Of a DNA stretch of 64,000 bases, positions 36,744-48,991 are shown one piece after another (within the stretch, counting starts at the first letter, position 1; each line of letters starts with the position of its first letter). Source of the DNA: Montifringilla adamsi. Its lineage: Eukaryota > Chordata > Aves > Passeriformes > Passeridae. The notes below the pieces were generated by a model. That model saw only the letters and a list, made by a program, of their open reading frames with translations, ran no database searches and was not told the origin of the DNA. The stretch is from NCBI GenBank assembly GCA_017590115.1, contig JAGGNK010008781.1:2140911-2204910 (forward strand). The letters run 5' to 3'. The translations under genes and the position numbers were made by a program.

Positions 36744-39700
36744 CAGGAGCAGCTCCAGGGCCCTGTGCCCACGGCCTGGCTGGGGTTGAGGTGGGAGGGT
36801 GCCCTTTGTCCAGGCACAACCCTTATCAGCAGGGCTCTGCTGAGACAAACCCTCAGCTCCCTTCTTGTGCACGAATCCAATGTACATCTGAGCAGCACAT
36901 GAAGGTGGCAAATAGGTCATTGAGTGGAGCAGAGTGGGAATGTCATCCCCCTGGTTAGCACCTGCTGTCCCTCACCTCTGTTCTGTCACCTTCACCTGTC
37001 TGGCTGTAGTATCATCAGTGGATGTGGGCCTGATTTGTCTCTGTGCTCCTTTTTAAGTGATGTAAAAAATATCTTCCTCTAAACCAGGATGTCCATCAGT
37101 GTGATGATGGTGTTAGTCTATCTCCACGTGAGCAGTGAACGATTTTGTTTAATAATGTTTTGCCATTATCTACCAGCTCATTTCTCCTGGTGATGTTAAA
37201 AGACTATGGTACTATAAATAGCAACAATAAATTTATTTACTACTAGACATTAGCGGCATGACAAAATATTGCTGAAACATATGTTTTCAGAGTATTGGAG
37301 CTTCTGCAAGCTGTTAGTTTGAGTGGTTTTAAATAATCATTGAAAAAAGGCTTTTCTTTGGACTGTGATTTCTTTCCTGCTATTGGGGAGCATGTTTGTT
37401 CTCATTTTACTCCAAGGAAACCTTTGGTTTGTATTTAAAATATTAAAATACATTGCTTCTTGTTGGTTTTAATTATTTGATTGAGACAGATAGGGTTTAA
37501 AATCAGTGTTATTTAAAAACAGTGCAGGACTGACTGAAAACTCTTAAATGCCATGGCTTCTCCGTGAACAGAATGGTAGCTGTCTCCAGAAAGGCTGAAA
37601 ATATGCCAGGGAACAGTAGCTGCCTGTAATCCGAGTCGGTGCCCGGAGGGAGGGCACAAAAGGCGCGGCAGATCGCCTTTCTGTGGAGCAGAGGTGTGGA
37701 GCTCGGGAAGAGTCCATCTGTGAGGAAAAGCCGTGGGAATGATGTCAGAACCAGCAGGTTCCCTTTGTAATAGAAGTGTGTCTGCTTGTTTCCTTTCCAG
37801 CCTCAGGAAAGCTTGGTTTAAGCTGTATGGCTTTATTTTCTCACTTTGAGATACCTGGGTTATGTAAGGGAGGGTATAAAGCACCTCTGTTTGGGATCCT
37901 TCGTCTTGGCATCCTATTTAACACCAAAAAAATCATGCTTAAGAAAGATTGGACTTAGGTCATCACCACTACCAGATTTCCCTCATCAGCAGCTCTCAAA
38001 ACCTTTAGCAAAGTGGGGACCAGTTTTTGTGTGTTTGATCGTAGTTGCTGTTCTAAAAAAATAAAAATCGATGCCTTATGAAACAGCATCACAGAATGCA
38101 TTAGAGAAAAGCATCTCCTCAGCCTGTTACACTTGCCTGGAAATAGTCGTGCAGTTCTTTAGAGTTGCTTTGCAATAGCTGCTCTCTGTAAATGATCTCT
38201 CTGGACAGATTTAGCTTCCTATAAGGCTTCAGTGTTTCACAAATATTTTTTGTAACCTCTGAAAATCATAATTTCTGCAGTTCATGCAGTAGGAGCTCAA
38301 GCTCAGGCGAGTGCCTGGAGCTGGCGCTGCTGCAGGAAGCAGTTCTGCCTGTACCACCCCCTGACCTGCTTTCAGATTCTATTTTTTATTTTTGTTTTTT
38401 TCACCTTCCCCAGGCATCTACAGTGCTGCACAGTGAACCTGCCACCTGGAAACAGGCAGTGGGAAAATGGGTTTGTTTTCAGCTGCACTAGTTCCCTGAC
38501 CTGGTTCACTGAATGACCAGGAAGGTGATTCTGGAGCGTTTCAGGAATGCAGCACTAAATTCTTGTTCAGTGTGTGTGAGTGGGATGGGTGAGACAAAGT
38601 CATGGCTGAGCTGGGTGGTGAAATGCGCACGTGTCCGTGTGGTGATGGGTTTTTGTTGAGTTTGGGAGCAGGTGAAGGCCCAGCCAAGTTGGTTGTGTGA
38701 AACCAGTGTAGTAATTCTTTTGGTTTGTATTTCAGCAGCTTTCAGAAAGGGCAAATTTTTATATTGCACAAATAAATTTTCTTCAGTTTCTGGTGCAATT
38801 CACACATTCTTGAGCATAGAGGGCAATAAATTCAGAGAGGGCATGCAGTGTTCATAAGTGAGTATGTGATCTGTGAATAAAGTCCATGACTATTCCATAG
38901 TATAGTGTTACTTCTAAGCATGAATTTGGAGTTATACTTAACAGATCCTTCTACCAAAACCACCCACAGCCTACCTTACTAACTTAAGTCCTGATTCAGC
39001 TTTAACTGAAGCTGGAGAACTTTCTTAATGATTTTGGAACAAAATAGAATGAGGCTCAGGTTTATGTGTAACATTGATATTGTGTTAGTCTGGGAGAATT
39101 GAATATTAATTTTCTTGTCATTCTTCTGACAAAAGAAGTTGGTTTGCTAGAAAGACTAACATGTCCTTGCAATTTTGTGACTGCCTGGTTGTGATTGGGG
39201 TGCAGTTTGCATTCTGTGGCTTTGCTGGAGGTTATATTAAAATAACAAATTGTTTTATCCTCAGAATTAAAGGCTGAATGAAATAGAAGAGCCATTCTTT
39301 AGGAACGTGTGCTAGAGAGCAGGAGAGAAGCAACCTGTTCCTCTACCTGAGATGTAATCTTGCTTGTGGGGGCTTTTATTGTCACTTCATCATTGTTAAA
39401 GGGGTTCTTTTGAAGTAGTCAGTGTCATTTAGGTAATGCTTTCTTTGTCTCCCTAAAGTGAATTAGGCTCAAATTGGGTAATTTTCAAAGCTTCCTGCCA
39501 GAGTAGGCAATTTGTTCCTGACAGCTGTACAGCCATAGCTTTGCACACCCTGGTATTGGTCATAATAACTGTGTCTGTATGAAATGCCACTGCAGGACTA
39601 TTTGATTTGGTTCTCTAATAGTCTCTGTCACAGTGGTGATTTTAACATCTGATTCCTTTTAATCTCTTCCCTTGTGACAGCTCTGGGGTTGGGTGGTCTC

Positions 39701-41907
39701 AAGGACAGAGAAAAAACCATGTGAACTATTCCTGTCCGTGCTCCTGATTCCAGGTAGACAGTCAGGCACCTAGGCAGTCAGTGAGTTCTGTGTAAAAGTA
39801 GCAGCTGGTTCCTTTGGAGCATCCAGAATTAAATCATTGCTACCAGGGTGGTGTCCACTCAATTATTCTTCCTGCTGCCATACCATCTGCTGTAGGAGTA
39901 ATAAAAAATCATCTTCTTATTAAAATGCTGAAATGTGTGCTTGCAGGACATTCAGAGGTTAACTGTAAAGAGTTTACACAGCTTCTGATCAGAAAATGAT
40001 GGGAAAGTCAGGCAGAGAAACCACTGAGTAAAATAGCATCAAAAGCAGTAGAAATGGAAAAGGAGCTGAGAAGGCGAAATCATGTCCTTCCTCTGGGAGG
40101 ACAGTGGCACAGTTCCTTCTTCCTCTCCATTGTCTCCAGGAAAGAACTACTAATTTTGCTTGGTTTTAAAACACGGAAACGAAAAGAAGATGAGAACTGG
40201 GTCACTAATGATGTTTAAGCATTGTTATATTGTAATGCAGAAGACTGAGGATAGAGGTGTTGCTGCTAGAGGTGTTACTGATAAGGGAGCACTGGAGAAG
40301 GGGAGGGATGGCCCGAGGTGGATGTGTAGGCTGAGTGTATTGTCTGAAAAGCTTGACTTCAGCAGCACTGGACTAGTTGAACTGGCTTAGTCTGATACAC
40401 GGGTGGATGAGGGGTGTGCAGGAATTTGGAACTGGAACAGTTTGTCACTGAGCTGTGTTACTGCCCCTCTGCTTCAGGAGAGGTGTAGTGGTGTGATAGA
40501 ATCCGTTTGTGAGGGACTTAAAACAAATGTCCAAGCAGAAGGAGAGCAAAGCCCTTGAGTTGGCTGTGGAGGCTGCAGGGTCTCCTTTGTTATGTCCTTT
40601 GAAAGGAGCTGAGCAAACACTTTGGAGATGGCATTATGTCTCAGAGATGGAGAGCTGATCTAAGCAAAGAACAACAAAGTGACTGTCAGTAATTTCAGCA
40701 TTAGAGCTGTTTGGTCAGTTCAGTGAAAATCTTTAAAATGGGGTCTGGCTAAAACTTTGGAGGTTCTTACAAGAGGTGTATCCACTGTCCTTACTTAGTT
40801 CTTGAAATTGTATTTTGTATAGCAAACAAATGACATTTTGGCAGCTTCTGTTACATTTTGATGGAGCACTGGCCAGGGAGCAGTCAAGAGGAAAATGTCT
40901 GCCCATACATATTTCAAGGCTATGAGTTGGCAGGGAGCTAAAGCAGCTTCTCAGGTGATGGTCACCCCATCCACGTAAAACAAGGTTATTGTGTTCTGTT
41001 GAGTGGATACCAAACAGGAATGAAAATGTTAAATCACTGTTGTTTGGGCTTCATTCCATCCTTTGGACTTGTGTCTAAGGTCAGAGATTAGCATCTCCTT
41101 CCTTCTATCTGCAGCAGGGCATGAGATGCTCTGATTTTGTGCAAAGGCTTCTGATAGGCAGCCAGATGCTTGTTGCCTTGAAACATTTTGAACTCTCTCC
41201 AAATGCTTAAGATCCAAAAAGGCCTGGAGCCTGCACATCCTCTGCAAGGCAAGGTGTGGCTCTTAAAATGGTAGTGACTGTTTATGGTAAGCATGTGATT
41301 AAGTTGCATTTTAAAAGCTCCTGTTAAATATTTTTTCCTTTTCCATATAAGATTTTGTGTGTGTATTTTTCAAGAGAACATGCACTTGTAAGGAGACAGA
41401 ACAGTGCCTTTCAAGGTGAGCTTACAGGAATGATAATTGAAGTTACCTTCTCTGCTTTACTGGAAGATGATGGCTTAGGTAGGTGCAGTCATGATTAAAG
41501 TGTTGTACTTAACATTCCCAAGGGAATTCTGTTTGACTGATTCCATTTGTTCCTCCTTGGCTACATTCAAGAGAAACTGCGAACCCATCATTTGGAGGAG
41601 TTGAGGCTCAATCTCTGAGCTATATATAGAAACATTTGGTGTTGTGATGGAGAAATGAGAAATTGTGGATGTTTGAAGGGTGGAATGCATTGCACAATCC
41701 ACACCACACAAAGCCTCTGTTGCTGACAGGTTGGACATTCGGTGTTCTGGGCCAGTCCTGCTGCCAAAGAGGAGGTGTGGCACCATCACCCCTGGACACT
41801 GCAGTGTCCCTTTAGTGTTCTGTCATCCTTCCCAAATGCTGTGCACGTTCCCAGGGGACTTTGCCAAGCTCTGCATTGCACAGTTCTGTCTGTGTAAGAA
41901 CATAGCA

Positions 41908-41934
41908 AACTTTTTTTTTTTTTTTTTTTTTGGG
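41908..41934. repeat. Poly-T tract
   Basis: An uninterrupted run of over 20 T lies in CCDC92 intron 1. It could be the 3' tail of a minus-strand retroposed sequence, but the flanking sequence to its right shows no family I recognise and I see no target-site duplication. Confidence 0.7.
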
Positions 41935-44835
41935 AACAAAGGGGAAGAGGGAAAAACCATAGTGACATAACTTTGTGCTGTGTATGCAGTCACAGTGTTC
42001 TTCCCACACTGGTGTCATTTATCTGCTGGCATCCAGCCACAGCCTGGTACATTTGGGAGCCTGTCCCACCAATTTCCATGGTGGGACGTGGGTATTTTTC
42101 TTCTGGGCTGTAAAGGGCACCACTGACATCTGCATTTGCTGTTTCTTTTGTGGTGTTTGACCTCCTTGTTTCAGAGAGCCTGCGATGAAATCAGCTTAGT
42201 GCAATCCCAGGACTATGGGACATAGCAAATCTGTGTCTCTGTATTGTGACTGTCTGTGCAAGAGACCTTTCCTTTCCCTGGTTTGACAGTGGATGGTTTT
42301 GGCTGTTTCCCAGAGCACAGGGGGCAGACCTCACAGTGCTGGCAGTGCTGTGTAAAAAGGCTTGAGCAGGTGGGTGGGTTTGGAACTGGATCTGCTGCCT
42401 ACACATCCATGGAGGCTGTGGCTTCACCTCGCTGGCCTTCCCCTTCCCTTGAAGGGAAGGAGAGTGGACAGCAGACACCCAGGCTGCTGTGAGGGGGAGA
42501 AGCACAGAAAGGCTGCAGAGGGTTGTGGGAAACTCCTTAGTGCAGAGGGGCTGCAGCTAAAATTCATTGTGGGTTGATTTAATTGATCTCACTGATTAAC
42601 TTACTGCTGCTGCAGAGAAGATGATGCTCTGATGCTGGTAGTTCTTATTTTCTTCCTAAGCCTATAACACTCACTTGCCTCTCATTATATTTGTTTTCTT
42701 CAGAGCACGTAATTCTGGTGTGATCTTTCAGATGCAGAAGATCAAAGCGAAAAAGCAATTGAGGAGATTAATAGTGAGAGCCTTGTTCTGGTTTTTTTTT
42801 TAACATTTAGGAAGTAGTTTTTAATGAACATGTTTATTTGCAAGGACTGAGCTATGAACAGTTACTGTCTGTTGCTGGTAATGAAATATTTTCCTATTCA
42901 GGCAAGTATTTTCCTGTTCAGATTATGGTTACAGGTGTAAAGCCACCATTAATACCCATTGTAAAAACAGGAGCTCTGGGCTATTGTGTGGAGGCTCTTC
43001 TTTCATCTACTTCTATGACAGCTTAGGGTTTCTTTTGGAAAATACATTCCTCGATTAGGAATCCCTTCTGAGCCTCAGTGTCCTGCACAGTCAGAGCTCC
43101 AGCTGTGGCTTTGTCCTGCTGTCATGCTCGGTCGATCAGAGCAGGATGAACACTGAAGGAATAGGATGATTCAGTAAAGATCCCGTCTGTCTGATGTCAG
43201 CTTTGCAAGCCAGAGGATGTCACTATGAAAATGTATCACAGCTTAAATATCCTCACTCCTCAGAATTAATGGTGCCCCACAGTAATTGCTGTGACTGTGT
43301 AGTGCCCCTTCCAACAGCCCTCCAGCACTGTGGCTGTGAGGGACCACTAGTGTGGCAATGATGGGGTGTTGCAAAATTTAACCACCCTGGAAATCTCTTT
43401 TTAGAATGTGTTTGGTCCATTGTTTTTGCTTGTTTGCTAACGATGGTAATTGTAAAATGACCCATTCACACGACAAAGCACAGTTGGCACCACTACCCAC
43501 ATTCCTGGGCACTGAACTTAATCCTTGATCTCTGTTACAAGGTAACCAGGCTGTTTGGCTCCTGCACAGAAGTGGATTTCTTAACATCTTTCACACCTTC
43601 ATTTTATTTTTTTAACAATCAAATATTTGTTTCTGTACAGATAAGTCAGTAGAAGACGAGGTCAGTTCAGGTCACTGATGAAATCAGGAGGGCTTTGTGT
43701 GTGTGATTTCTACACCACATCCCCAGGTGCTTTAATGCGTCACCAAGATGCAGGAATACCAAGTCTGGTGTTCTTTTGGGGAATAAAAGTATAAAATTAA
43801 ACACAGGGCTGTGGTATGTTTAGGAATAACAAAAGTGTGTCACTTGCTCTGAGCTTATGCTCTACCAATTTTAAACTGGTAGAAAAAAATTCTTGCCATA
43901 AGACTGCATACCAAAGAGTCCCAATGGATAACACTTGCCATGCAAGGCAAGCCCATTAAGGTCCATCTTGGACACCATGTGTGGTCCCATAATTCCAGGC
44001 ATGGCTGCAGTGCCACTGCAGGTGGTTGGCCAGACAACAGGAGTTGTGACTCTTCACTTACCCTTGTAACCTAATTACTGTGATGGTTTCTACACATACC
44101 ACAGAATTTAGCCTTTCCTACTGGCAGCACAGGGGTCTTCGAGGATATCTGTCAGCATCATTCTGTGTCCGTCTTTGTGTGTGAGCACTGCTGTAGCCAA
44201 GGCTTACTTTTACAAGGCTGTTCTGTAAGGGAAACCCAGTGGTGGAACAGGTTTCCATGTACTCGTAACCTGAGCAAGAAAAATCTGTTTGTTTTGTCTT
44301 TGAGTGAAGCATTAGCTGTGTCTTGCTCTGTGTCATTGGACCCAATGTTGAGGAAACCCAAGAGCAGCCAGAGCTTCCCTTGTGCCAGTGCCCATATCTC
44401 AGTTTGGGCACCCCTGGCAGCCACATCCATGGCAGTGCCACCAGCCTGGCTGTGCTCAGACCCCTGCTTTGCATTTTTCCTTAGAGCTGCTGCATTTTAG
44501 TGCTTTCTCCCTTGTTCTTGCCAAGGATTTTACCAGTCCCTGTGTCCCGTGGGTAAGTAGAAACCGTCAGCAAGACAGGCACAGTAGCCCATTCCTCAGA
44601 ACTCTGCTTTTAACTTGTAACAGGATTAATGACTTAGACTGTCTGAAGTTAATCCTTTAAATGTGTTAACTCCAAACAAATGAGTTCCCTGCTCCCGCCT
44701 ACAGTATAATTAGGCTTTTCATGAACTTGGAGCACTTGTAATCAAAATAGTCCTAAAGCAGAAAAACCTTTTGTGGCATTTGATGATCACACATCCATCA
44801 ATGCATTAACAGTAGAATTGTCTGTTCCCTGGCAG

Positions 44836-44972
44836 GGTCAGGATGGCCACCTCAACCCTGGAGAACCAGCTGCAGAGTGCCCAGAAGAACCTGCTGTTCC
44901 TGCAGCGGGAGCACACCAACACCCTGAAGGGGCTGCACGCGGAGCTGCGCCGCCTGCAGCAGCGCTGCACAG
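44836..44972 (+). CDS. CCDC92: CCDC92 first coding exon
   Basis: The acceptor TTCCCTGGCAG ends at 44,835, a 7-base leader follows, and the ATG is at 44,843. Coding runs 44,843-44,972 and encodes residues 1-43 plus one base of codon 44. The donor is CACAG/GTACCA. It includes the conserved LQREHTNTLKGLHAELRRLQ coiled-coil segment. Confidence 0.93.
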
Positions 44973-46685
44973 GTACCATTCCCTGGAGGGACTGCTTCCA
45001 CTTGGGACACCTCAGCAGCACAGCCCAGCAGCAGGGTGGATTTAGGGTCTGCAGTTTGTATCTCATGGCAAACTGGCTGATCAAAGCCAGGTTTTTTCAT
45101 TTGTTCTTTAAAAAGCTGATAGTTCGGTTGTTTTATGTATTTGCTAATTTGCAGTGAATCTCCTATTCTTGTTTTGGGCAGTGGGAAGAATTAATTCTGT
45201 AGTTATTGAAAGCGGTCATTGTAAATCTGCTCACCGGGTGATGTATGGGCTCCATTATGATGTTTTAACAAAAATAAACCATTTTTTTCCCTCAGATTTA
45301 ACCTATGAGCTGACTGTGAAGAGTTCAGACTCGTCAGGTAAGGAATACATGGCTTTTTTTTTTTTTTTAATGTTCATGTTCAATTTACTGATTCTTTTTT
45401 CAATGTTTGTATTTTCTTTTCTGCTCTCCAGACTTATTTATTTATGAAGTAAATTTCAAAAATTCTTTCCCAGGGTCACACAGGAAATCTGTGAAAGAGC
45501 CAGGAATAGCACCTGGAACTGCTCACTCCACTAGACAGTTCCCTGCTTGCTATGTAGGAACACAGGACACAAATTTTAGGGGCAGAAGAGTGAGACTATT
45601 TTTAAAACTTATTTGAGCTGGTGCTGTAATTAACCACAAAGCTTATATATATACATATATATGTGTGTCTGTGTGTGTTTGTATGCACTAGATCCTAGTT
45701 ATTTTATATGTATTTTGTTAACAACAGGTAAAGAGCAGGAATAAGATAATTCCCTGAGGGTAAGCTCCTGGATCAGGGATGGTGTGGGATGACTGAAGTT
45801 CATCTTTTGGATTCCTCTCAGGGATGGCAAGAGGAGCCCTCTTTTAAATACTGTTTTAAATAATGGCTGTTGTTAATTTGAAACACTTCTGCTTCTCCTG
45901 TTCTTCTAGAAAGTGGTGGTTCAAGAAGTGATGAACTCAAAAGTAAGTGCAAAGATCTTGAAGCTCAACTGAAAATCAAAGAAGCTGAAAACACTGAATT
46001 GTTGAAAGAACTTGAACAAAAGAACGCGATGATAATGGTGCTGGAAAACACTATTAAAGAAAGAGAAAAGAAGTATTTGGAAGAGTTAAAAATGAAAAGC
46101 CATAAGCTCAATATGTTGTCCAGTGAACTGGAGCAGAGAGCGAGCACGATTGCGTATCTGACCTCTCAGCTGCACGCGGCCAAGAAGAAGCTGATGAGTG
46201 CCAGCGGGACTTCAGAGGGGACCCCCTCTGGCAGCCCCGTGCTGTCCAGCTACAAACCGTCCCCTCCCAAGGACAAACTGCCGGAGACGCCGCGGCGCAG
46301 GATGAAGAAGAGTCTGTCCACACCGCTGAACCCCGAGTTCGAAGAGGCCTACAGAATAGGGTCAGAGAGCCGGAAGCTGGTGCTGCGAGAGCCCGTGGAT
46401 GCCATGCCCGATCCCACGCCCTTTCTGCTGGCCAGGGAAACGGCAGAGGTGCATCTGATCAAGGAGAGGCCGTTGGTCATTCCACCGATCCCTTCGGATC
46501 GCGCGCCCGGCGAATCGCACAGCCCCGCCCGCGAGAAGCCGCACAAGGCGCACATCGGGGTGGCTCACCGCATCCACCACGCCGCGCCCGCCCAGCCCCC
46601 GCAGGAGGTGGAGACCCTGGCAGTGGATCAGGTCCATGGAGGCAAAGTGGTCAGAAAGCACTCGGGGACAGACAGAACTGTCTGA
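44843..46685 (+). CDS. CCDC92: CCDC92, coiled-coil domain-containing protein 92, complete CDS in three exons
   Basis: The coding sequence joins 44,843-44,972, 45,296-45,337 and 45,910-46,685 (948 nt, 315 residues plus TGA). Human CCDC92 is about 331 residues. The protein opens MATSTLENQLQSAQKNLL, typical of the family, and residues 1 to about 135 are heptad-rich coiled coil (LLKELEQKNAMIMVLENTIK). A proline/basic tail follows with PETPRRRMKKSLSTP around residue 190, then DAMPDPTPFLLARE, and it ends RKHSGTDRTV. The start is chosen because it is the first ATG after the acceptor at 44,834-44,835 and has A at -3 and G at +4. All borders are GT-AG with matching phases. In mammals the protein is reported at centrioles and the ciliary base and binds other centrosomal proteins. 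No break is seen. It converges on DNAH10. Confidence 0.96.
45296..45337 (+). CDS. CCDC92: CCDC92 second coding exon (42 nt)
   Basis: A microexon-sized exon between CCCTCAG and GTAAGG. It completes Asp44 and reads LTYELTVKSSDSS, the family-conserved continuation of the coiled coil. It enters in phase 1 (two bases finishing codon 44) and ends with the first base of codon 58. Confidence 0.93.
45338..45909 (+). other. CCDC92: CCDC92 third intron with AT/TG microsatellite
   Basis: No coding content. An AT-then-TG simple repeat (TATATATATACATATATATG, then TGTGTCTGTGTGTG) lies at about 45,643-45,680. The preceding intron, 44,973-45,295, also shows nothing of note. Confidence 0.8.
45910..46685 (+). 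CDS. CCDC92: CCDC92 last coding exon
   Basis: The exon starts after TTCTTCTAG and carries residues 58-315 and the TGA at 46,683-46,685. It contains the remaining coiled coil and the conserved C-terminal tail. A GTAAGT within it (AAAAGTAAGTGC, about 45,942) looks like a donor, but the frame continues straight through and the protein needs this sequence. Confidence 0.95.
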
Positions 46686-48555
46686 GAACACCACGGAAGC
46701 GCTGTTCTGTGCTGGTTATGCACTGTGAGCCTGTAGGGTAAATAGCACCTGCGGTGAAGTTTCTTTTGATGCCCCATGCATGCCAAACTCCTCCCGGGTA
46801 CATCATTAATACATTTTGCTCTAACGAAACCTCCTAGGACTGTGTTCATATGGCAAGGTATATAACCACTCCATGCTGTGGCCAAATCAGAGGGACCTGA
46901 CCGCTTGCTTCCAAGTGCTGCTCCATTTAGTGTAAGTGCACGTGGCCAGAGGCATGGGCTGTGTTAGTGAGCGCTCTTAGAGAGAACACCCCTCCCTCAC
47001 ACTGCAGCCACACTATTGGCTGGTAACGTTTGGCCTGGCAGGGGTTCTCTTATCTCTCTTGTCTCCACTGTGTGTGTGAGCACTCCAGAGCCATCACTGA
47101 CCTCTGCCACAGCCACTCTCGCAGCAGCACTGAAAGCTGGGCACGTGTATGTTCACTTTAACGACCTAAGGACGTCCCCAGAGCCCCAGCAAGCACTACT
47201 TGATTAATCCTAAATACTTTGGTTTGTGGCTTTAAGTAAAATATGGGTGGGGGAAGCACCATTTAAAGGGTTAACAACCCTGATAAGAAGAGTATGAACA
47301 CTGGGTTGTTTGTGGGGATCGTTTTGGGTTTTTTTAATCAAATAGCTTCACGACACATTTTACGCTAGTCAGTACACTGCACTTGTAGCACCTTCCATAC
47401 TGGCTCAGAGCTCCTTTTCAGGGAGGAAATGTAACTGGCTATCCAATATGGAAATGGTTCTTTATGCTCTAACCTGCACTTTTTTTTGTAAAGGGATTAT
47501 TTTTGTTTCCTAAAAACCTTAGTGTTGTCCTGGGCATCATCAGACAGTGCTGGCTGCTGCCAGCCTAGAAACCTGAGCTGCCCCTCTAAAATGTGAGTAT
47601 TTAGTTGTAAGTGATGTAACTGATCCATACAGGAGAACCTGGCATCCTTGATTTCTGTCCTTGTGGATTGGGATGGACTTGCCTTGCACTTGACCAGATT
47701 CCCCTACTCCTTTCTAGTAAGTAGCAGGTAGACCCAACAGCTGTTAGACTACTTGATTCTTTTTTTTTGTTTTTTTTTCTAGGAAAGAAAGGCATACTAG
47801 GAGCTGGGAGAGTATATAGTTTTGGGATAGGAGCATTAGTTTGTCCATTTTTCTTACATTCTGTTCACCTCTGCTTCACTCTTGTCTGCAGCCTCTGAGT
47901 AGGACCAGCAAGAAACACTGGCTCCCAAATGCTGCTAAGCTTATGATGTGCCTTTAAAATTTTGGAACGTGTATTCTCTGTGACAGCTGATGAAGGATCC
48001 CTGCCTGCCCTGTCCCCTCCCCTCGCCAGCTGTAGTTTGCCCCTTGTAAGCTTTTTCTGCAGCTGTGTTGGTGTGTGTCCCTGCAGAGCCTTGGACCACT
48101 GTCAGCATCCCCGGCCAGGCCCTGGCAGGCTGGCAGAGCTGTTCTCCCGCCTGTGGTCCCGCTCCATTCCCGCAGCATGACCCTTCCAGCAGGGCTGATC
48201 CCGGGCGAGGCTCTGCCCCCTGCACCCTCTGTCACTCGCTGTCCCAAAGGCCCAGACCCGCCTCAGCCTCGCGCCTTGCTGGCTCTGTGGTTGGAATTTG
48301 TTTCACAAGTGGTGGGGAGGGATCAGAAAGGGGTTGGTTAAAGCAAGGTTGTTACTCTGAGGTTTACTGTTTTTACGTGTATTGCGTTAACCAGCAGCTG
48401 GTTTGGTTACTTTGGTTGTTGGCACCATATTTTTATGGTCATGTGTTGTATGAGTGACCTACCCTGCCACTTGTTGGAGGCTGGTGGGAGGCACCGCTTC
48501 CAGGCAGTGCAGAAGTGATGCTTTGGGCAATTAAAGACATTTCTTACAACCACCC
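46686..48555 (+). other. CCDC92: CCDC92 3' UTR
   Basis: From the TGA, no further coding frame is supported. The likely end is set by ATTAAA at 48,530-48,535 with a GT-rich element at 48,571-48,580, giving a UTR of about 1.87 kb in the same exon. A T-rich tract with 8-9 T runs lies near 47,760-47,780. The cleavage site is estimated at about 48,550. Confidence 0.7.
48530..48535 (+). terminator. CCDC92: CCDC92 poly(A) signal ATTAAA
   Basis: ATTAAA, the second most common vertebrate poly(A) hexamer, is followed about 40 bases later by TTTGTGTGTG, a typical downstream GU-rich element. It is the only strong hexamer found between the CCDC92 stop codon and the end of the opposing gene. Confidence 0.65.
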
Positions 48556-48654
48556 AGGCAAACCTTAGTCTTTGTGTGTGCGGGACCAATTTACTCTCTC
48601 TTTGCAGCCACAGACTGCCTTGGAGCCATTCCAAAAGGAAACACAAACTACAAA

Positions 48655-48844
48655 ACCCAGTCTATTCTTAAACACATTTATTGGGAATATAATACAACCA
48701 AGCTAATACTAACTAAAGTCAGGTGTGCCTAAGTGAACACAGCCCCACCCATGGTGCTGGATCTCTGCCTGGGTTCAGGGTTTTTTCCCTGCGCCTCTGA
48801 AGGGTTTCATTCTGGGGGAAGAACATGGTGCCTATTTTTGACTG
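48655..48844 (-). other. DNAH10: DNAH10 3' UTR
   Basis: A short UTR of about 190 bases runs between the stop codon (48,845-48,847) and the predicted cleavage site. Short 3' UTRs are usual for axonemal dynein heavy-chain genes. Confidence 0.65.
48677..48682 (-). terminator. DNAH10: DNAH10 poly(A) signal AATAAA
   Basis: The + strand TTTATT reads AATAAA on the - strand, about 165 bases past the DNAH10 stop codon. Downstream on that strand (about 48,635-48,655) lies TTTTGTAGTTTGTGTTTCC, a GU-rich element. Cleavage is expected near 48,655-48,665. Confidence 0.75.
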
Positions 48845-48991
48845 TCATTCAGCATTGAGGGTGAGACACACGCCTTGGAGGACCCAGTGGGAAATGTGCC
48901 TGGTAGTGTAGAGGTCAGCTTCAAAGACCAGGCCGAAGCCCATGGCGTTGCGGCGCATGGAGGTCGTGTACACCGGGGTCCGGAGCGTGTT
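48845..48991 (-). CDS. DNAH10: DNAH10 last exon with stop codon
   Basis: It reads [20 protein letters not shown] and ends [14 protein letters not shown] then TGA (48,845-48,847). Nearly every axonemal heavy chain ends with an HWxxxGVALL(x)xLxD-like block, so the C-terminus is intact. Confidence 0.96.
   Translation of the reverse strand, partial: NTLRTPVYTTSMRRNAMGFGLVFEADLYTTRHISHWVLQGVCLTLNAE

Larger units (their letters stand above)
34010..44835 (+). other. CCDC92: CCDC92 intron 1 (inferred)
   Basis: This roughly 10.8 kb stretch separates the CpG island from the first coding exon. It is mostly AT-rich unique sequence with no supported coding exon on either strand. A T homopolymer of about 22 bases begins near 41,911, and a 23-bp tandem duplication is at 36,698-36,743. 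Reading frames such as + strand 41,680-41,970 or 44,165-44,500 have no motifs and no splice-linked partners. Confidence 0.6.

Noticed and set aside
45940..45948. Alternative donor GTAAGT inside the last CCDC92 exon
   Set aside because: The conserved CCDC92 coiled coil continues uninterrupted through it, so it is coding sequence that only resembles a donor.
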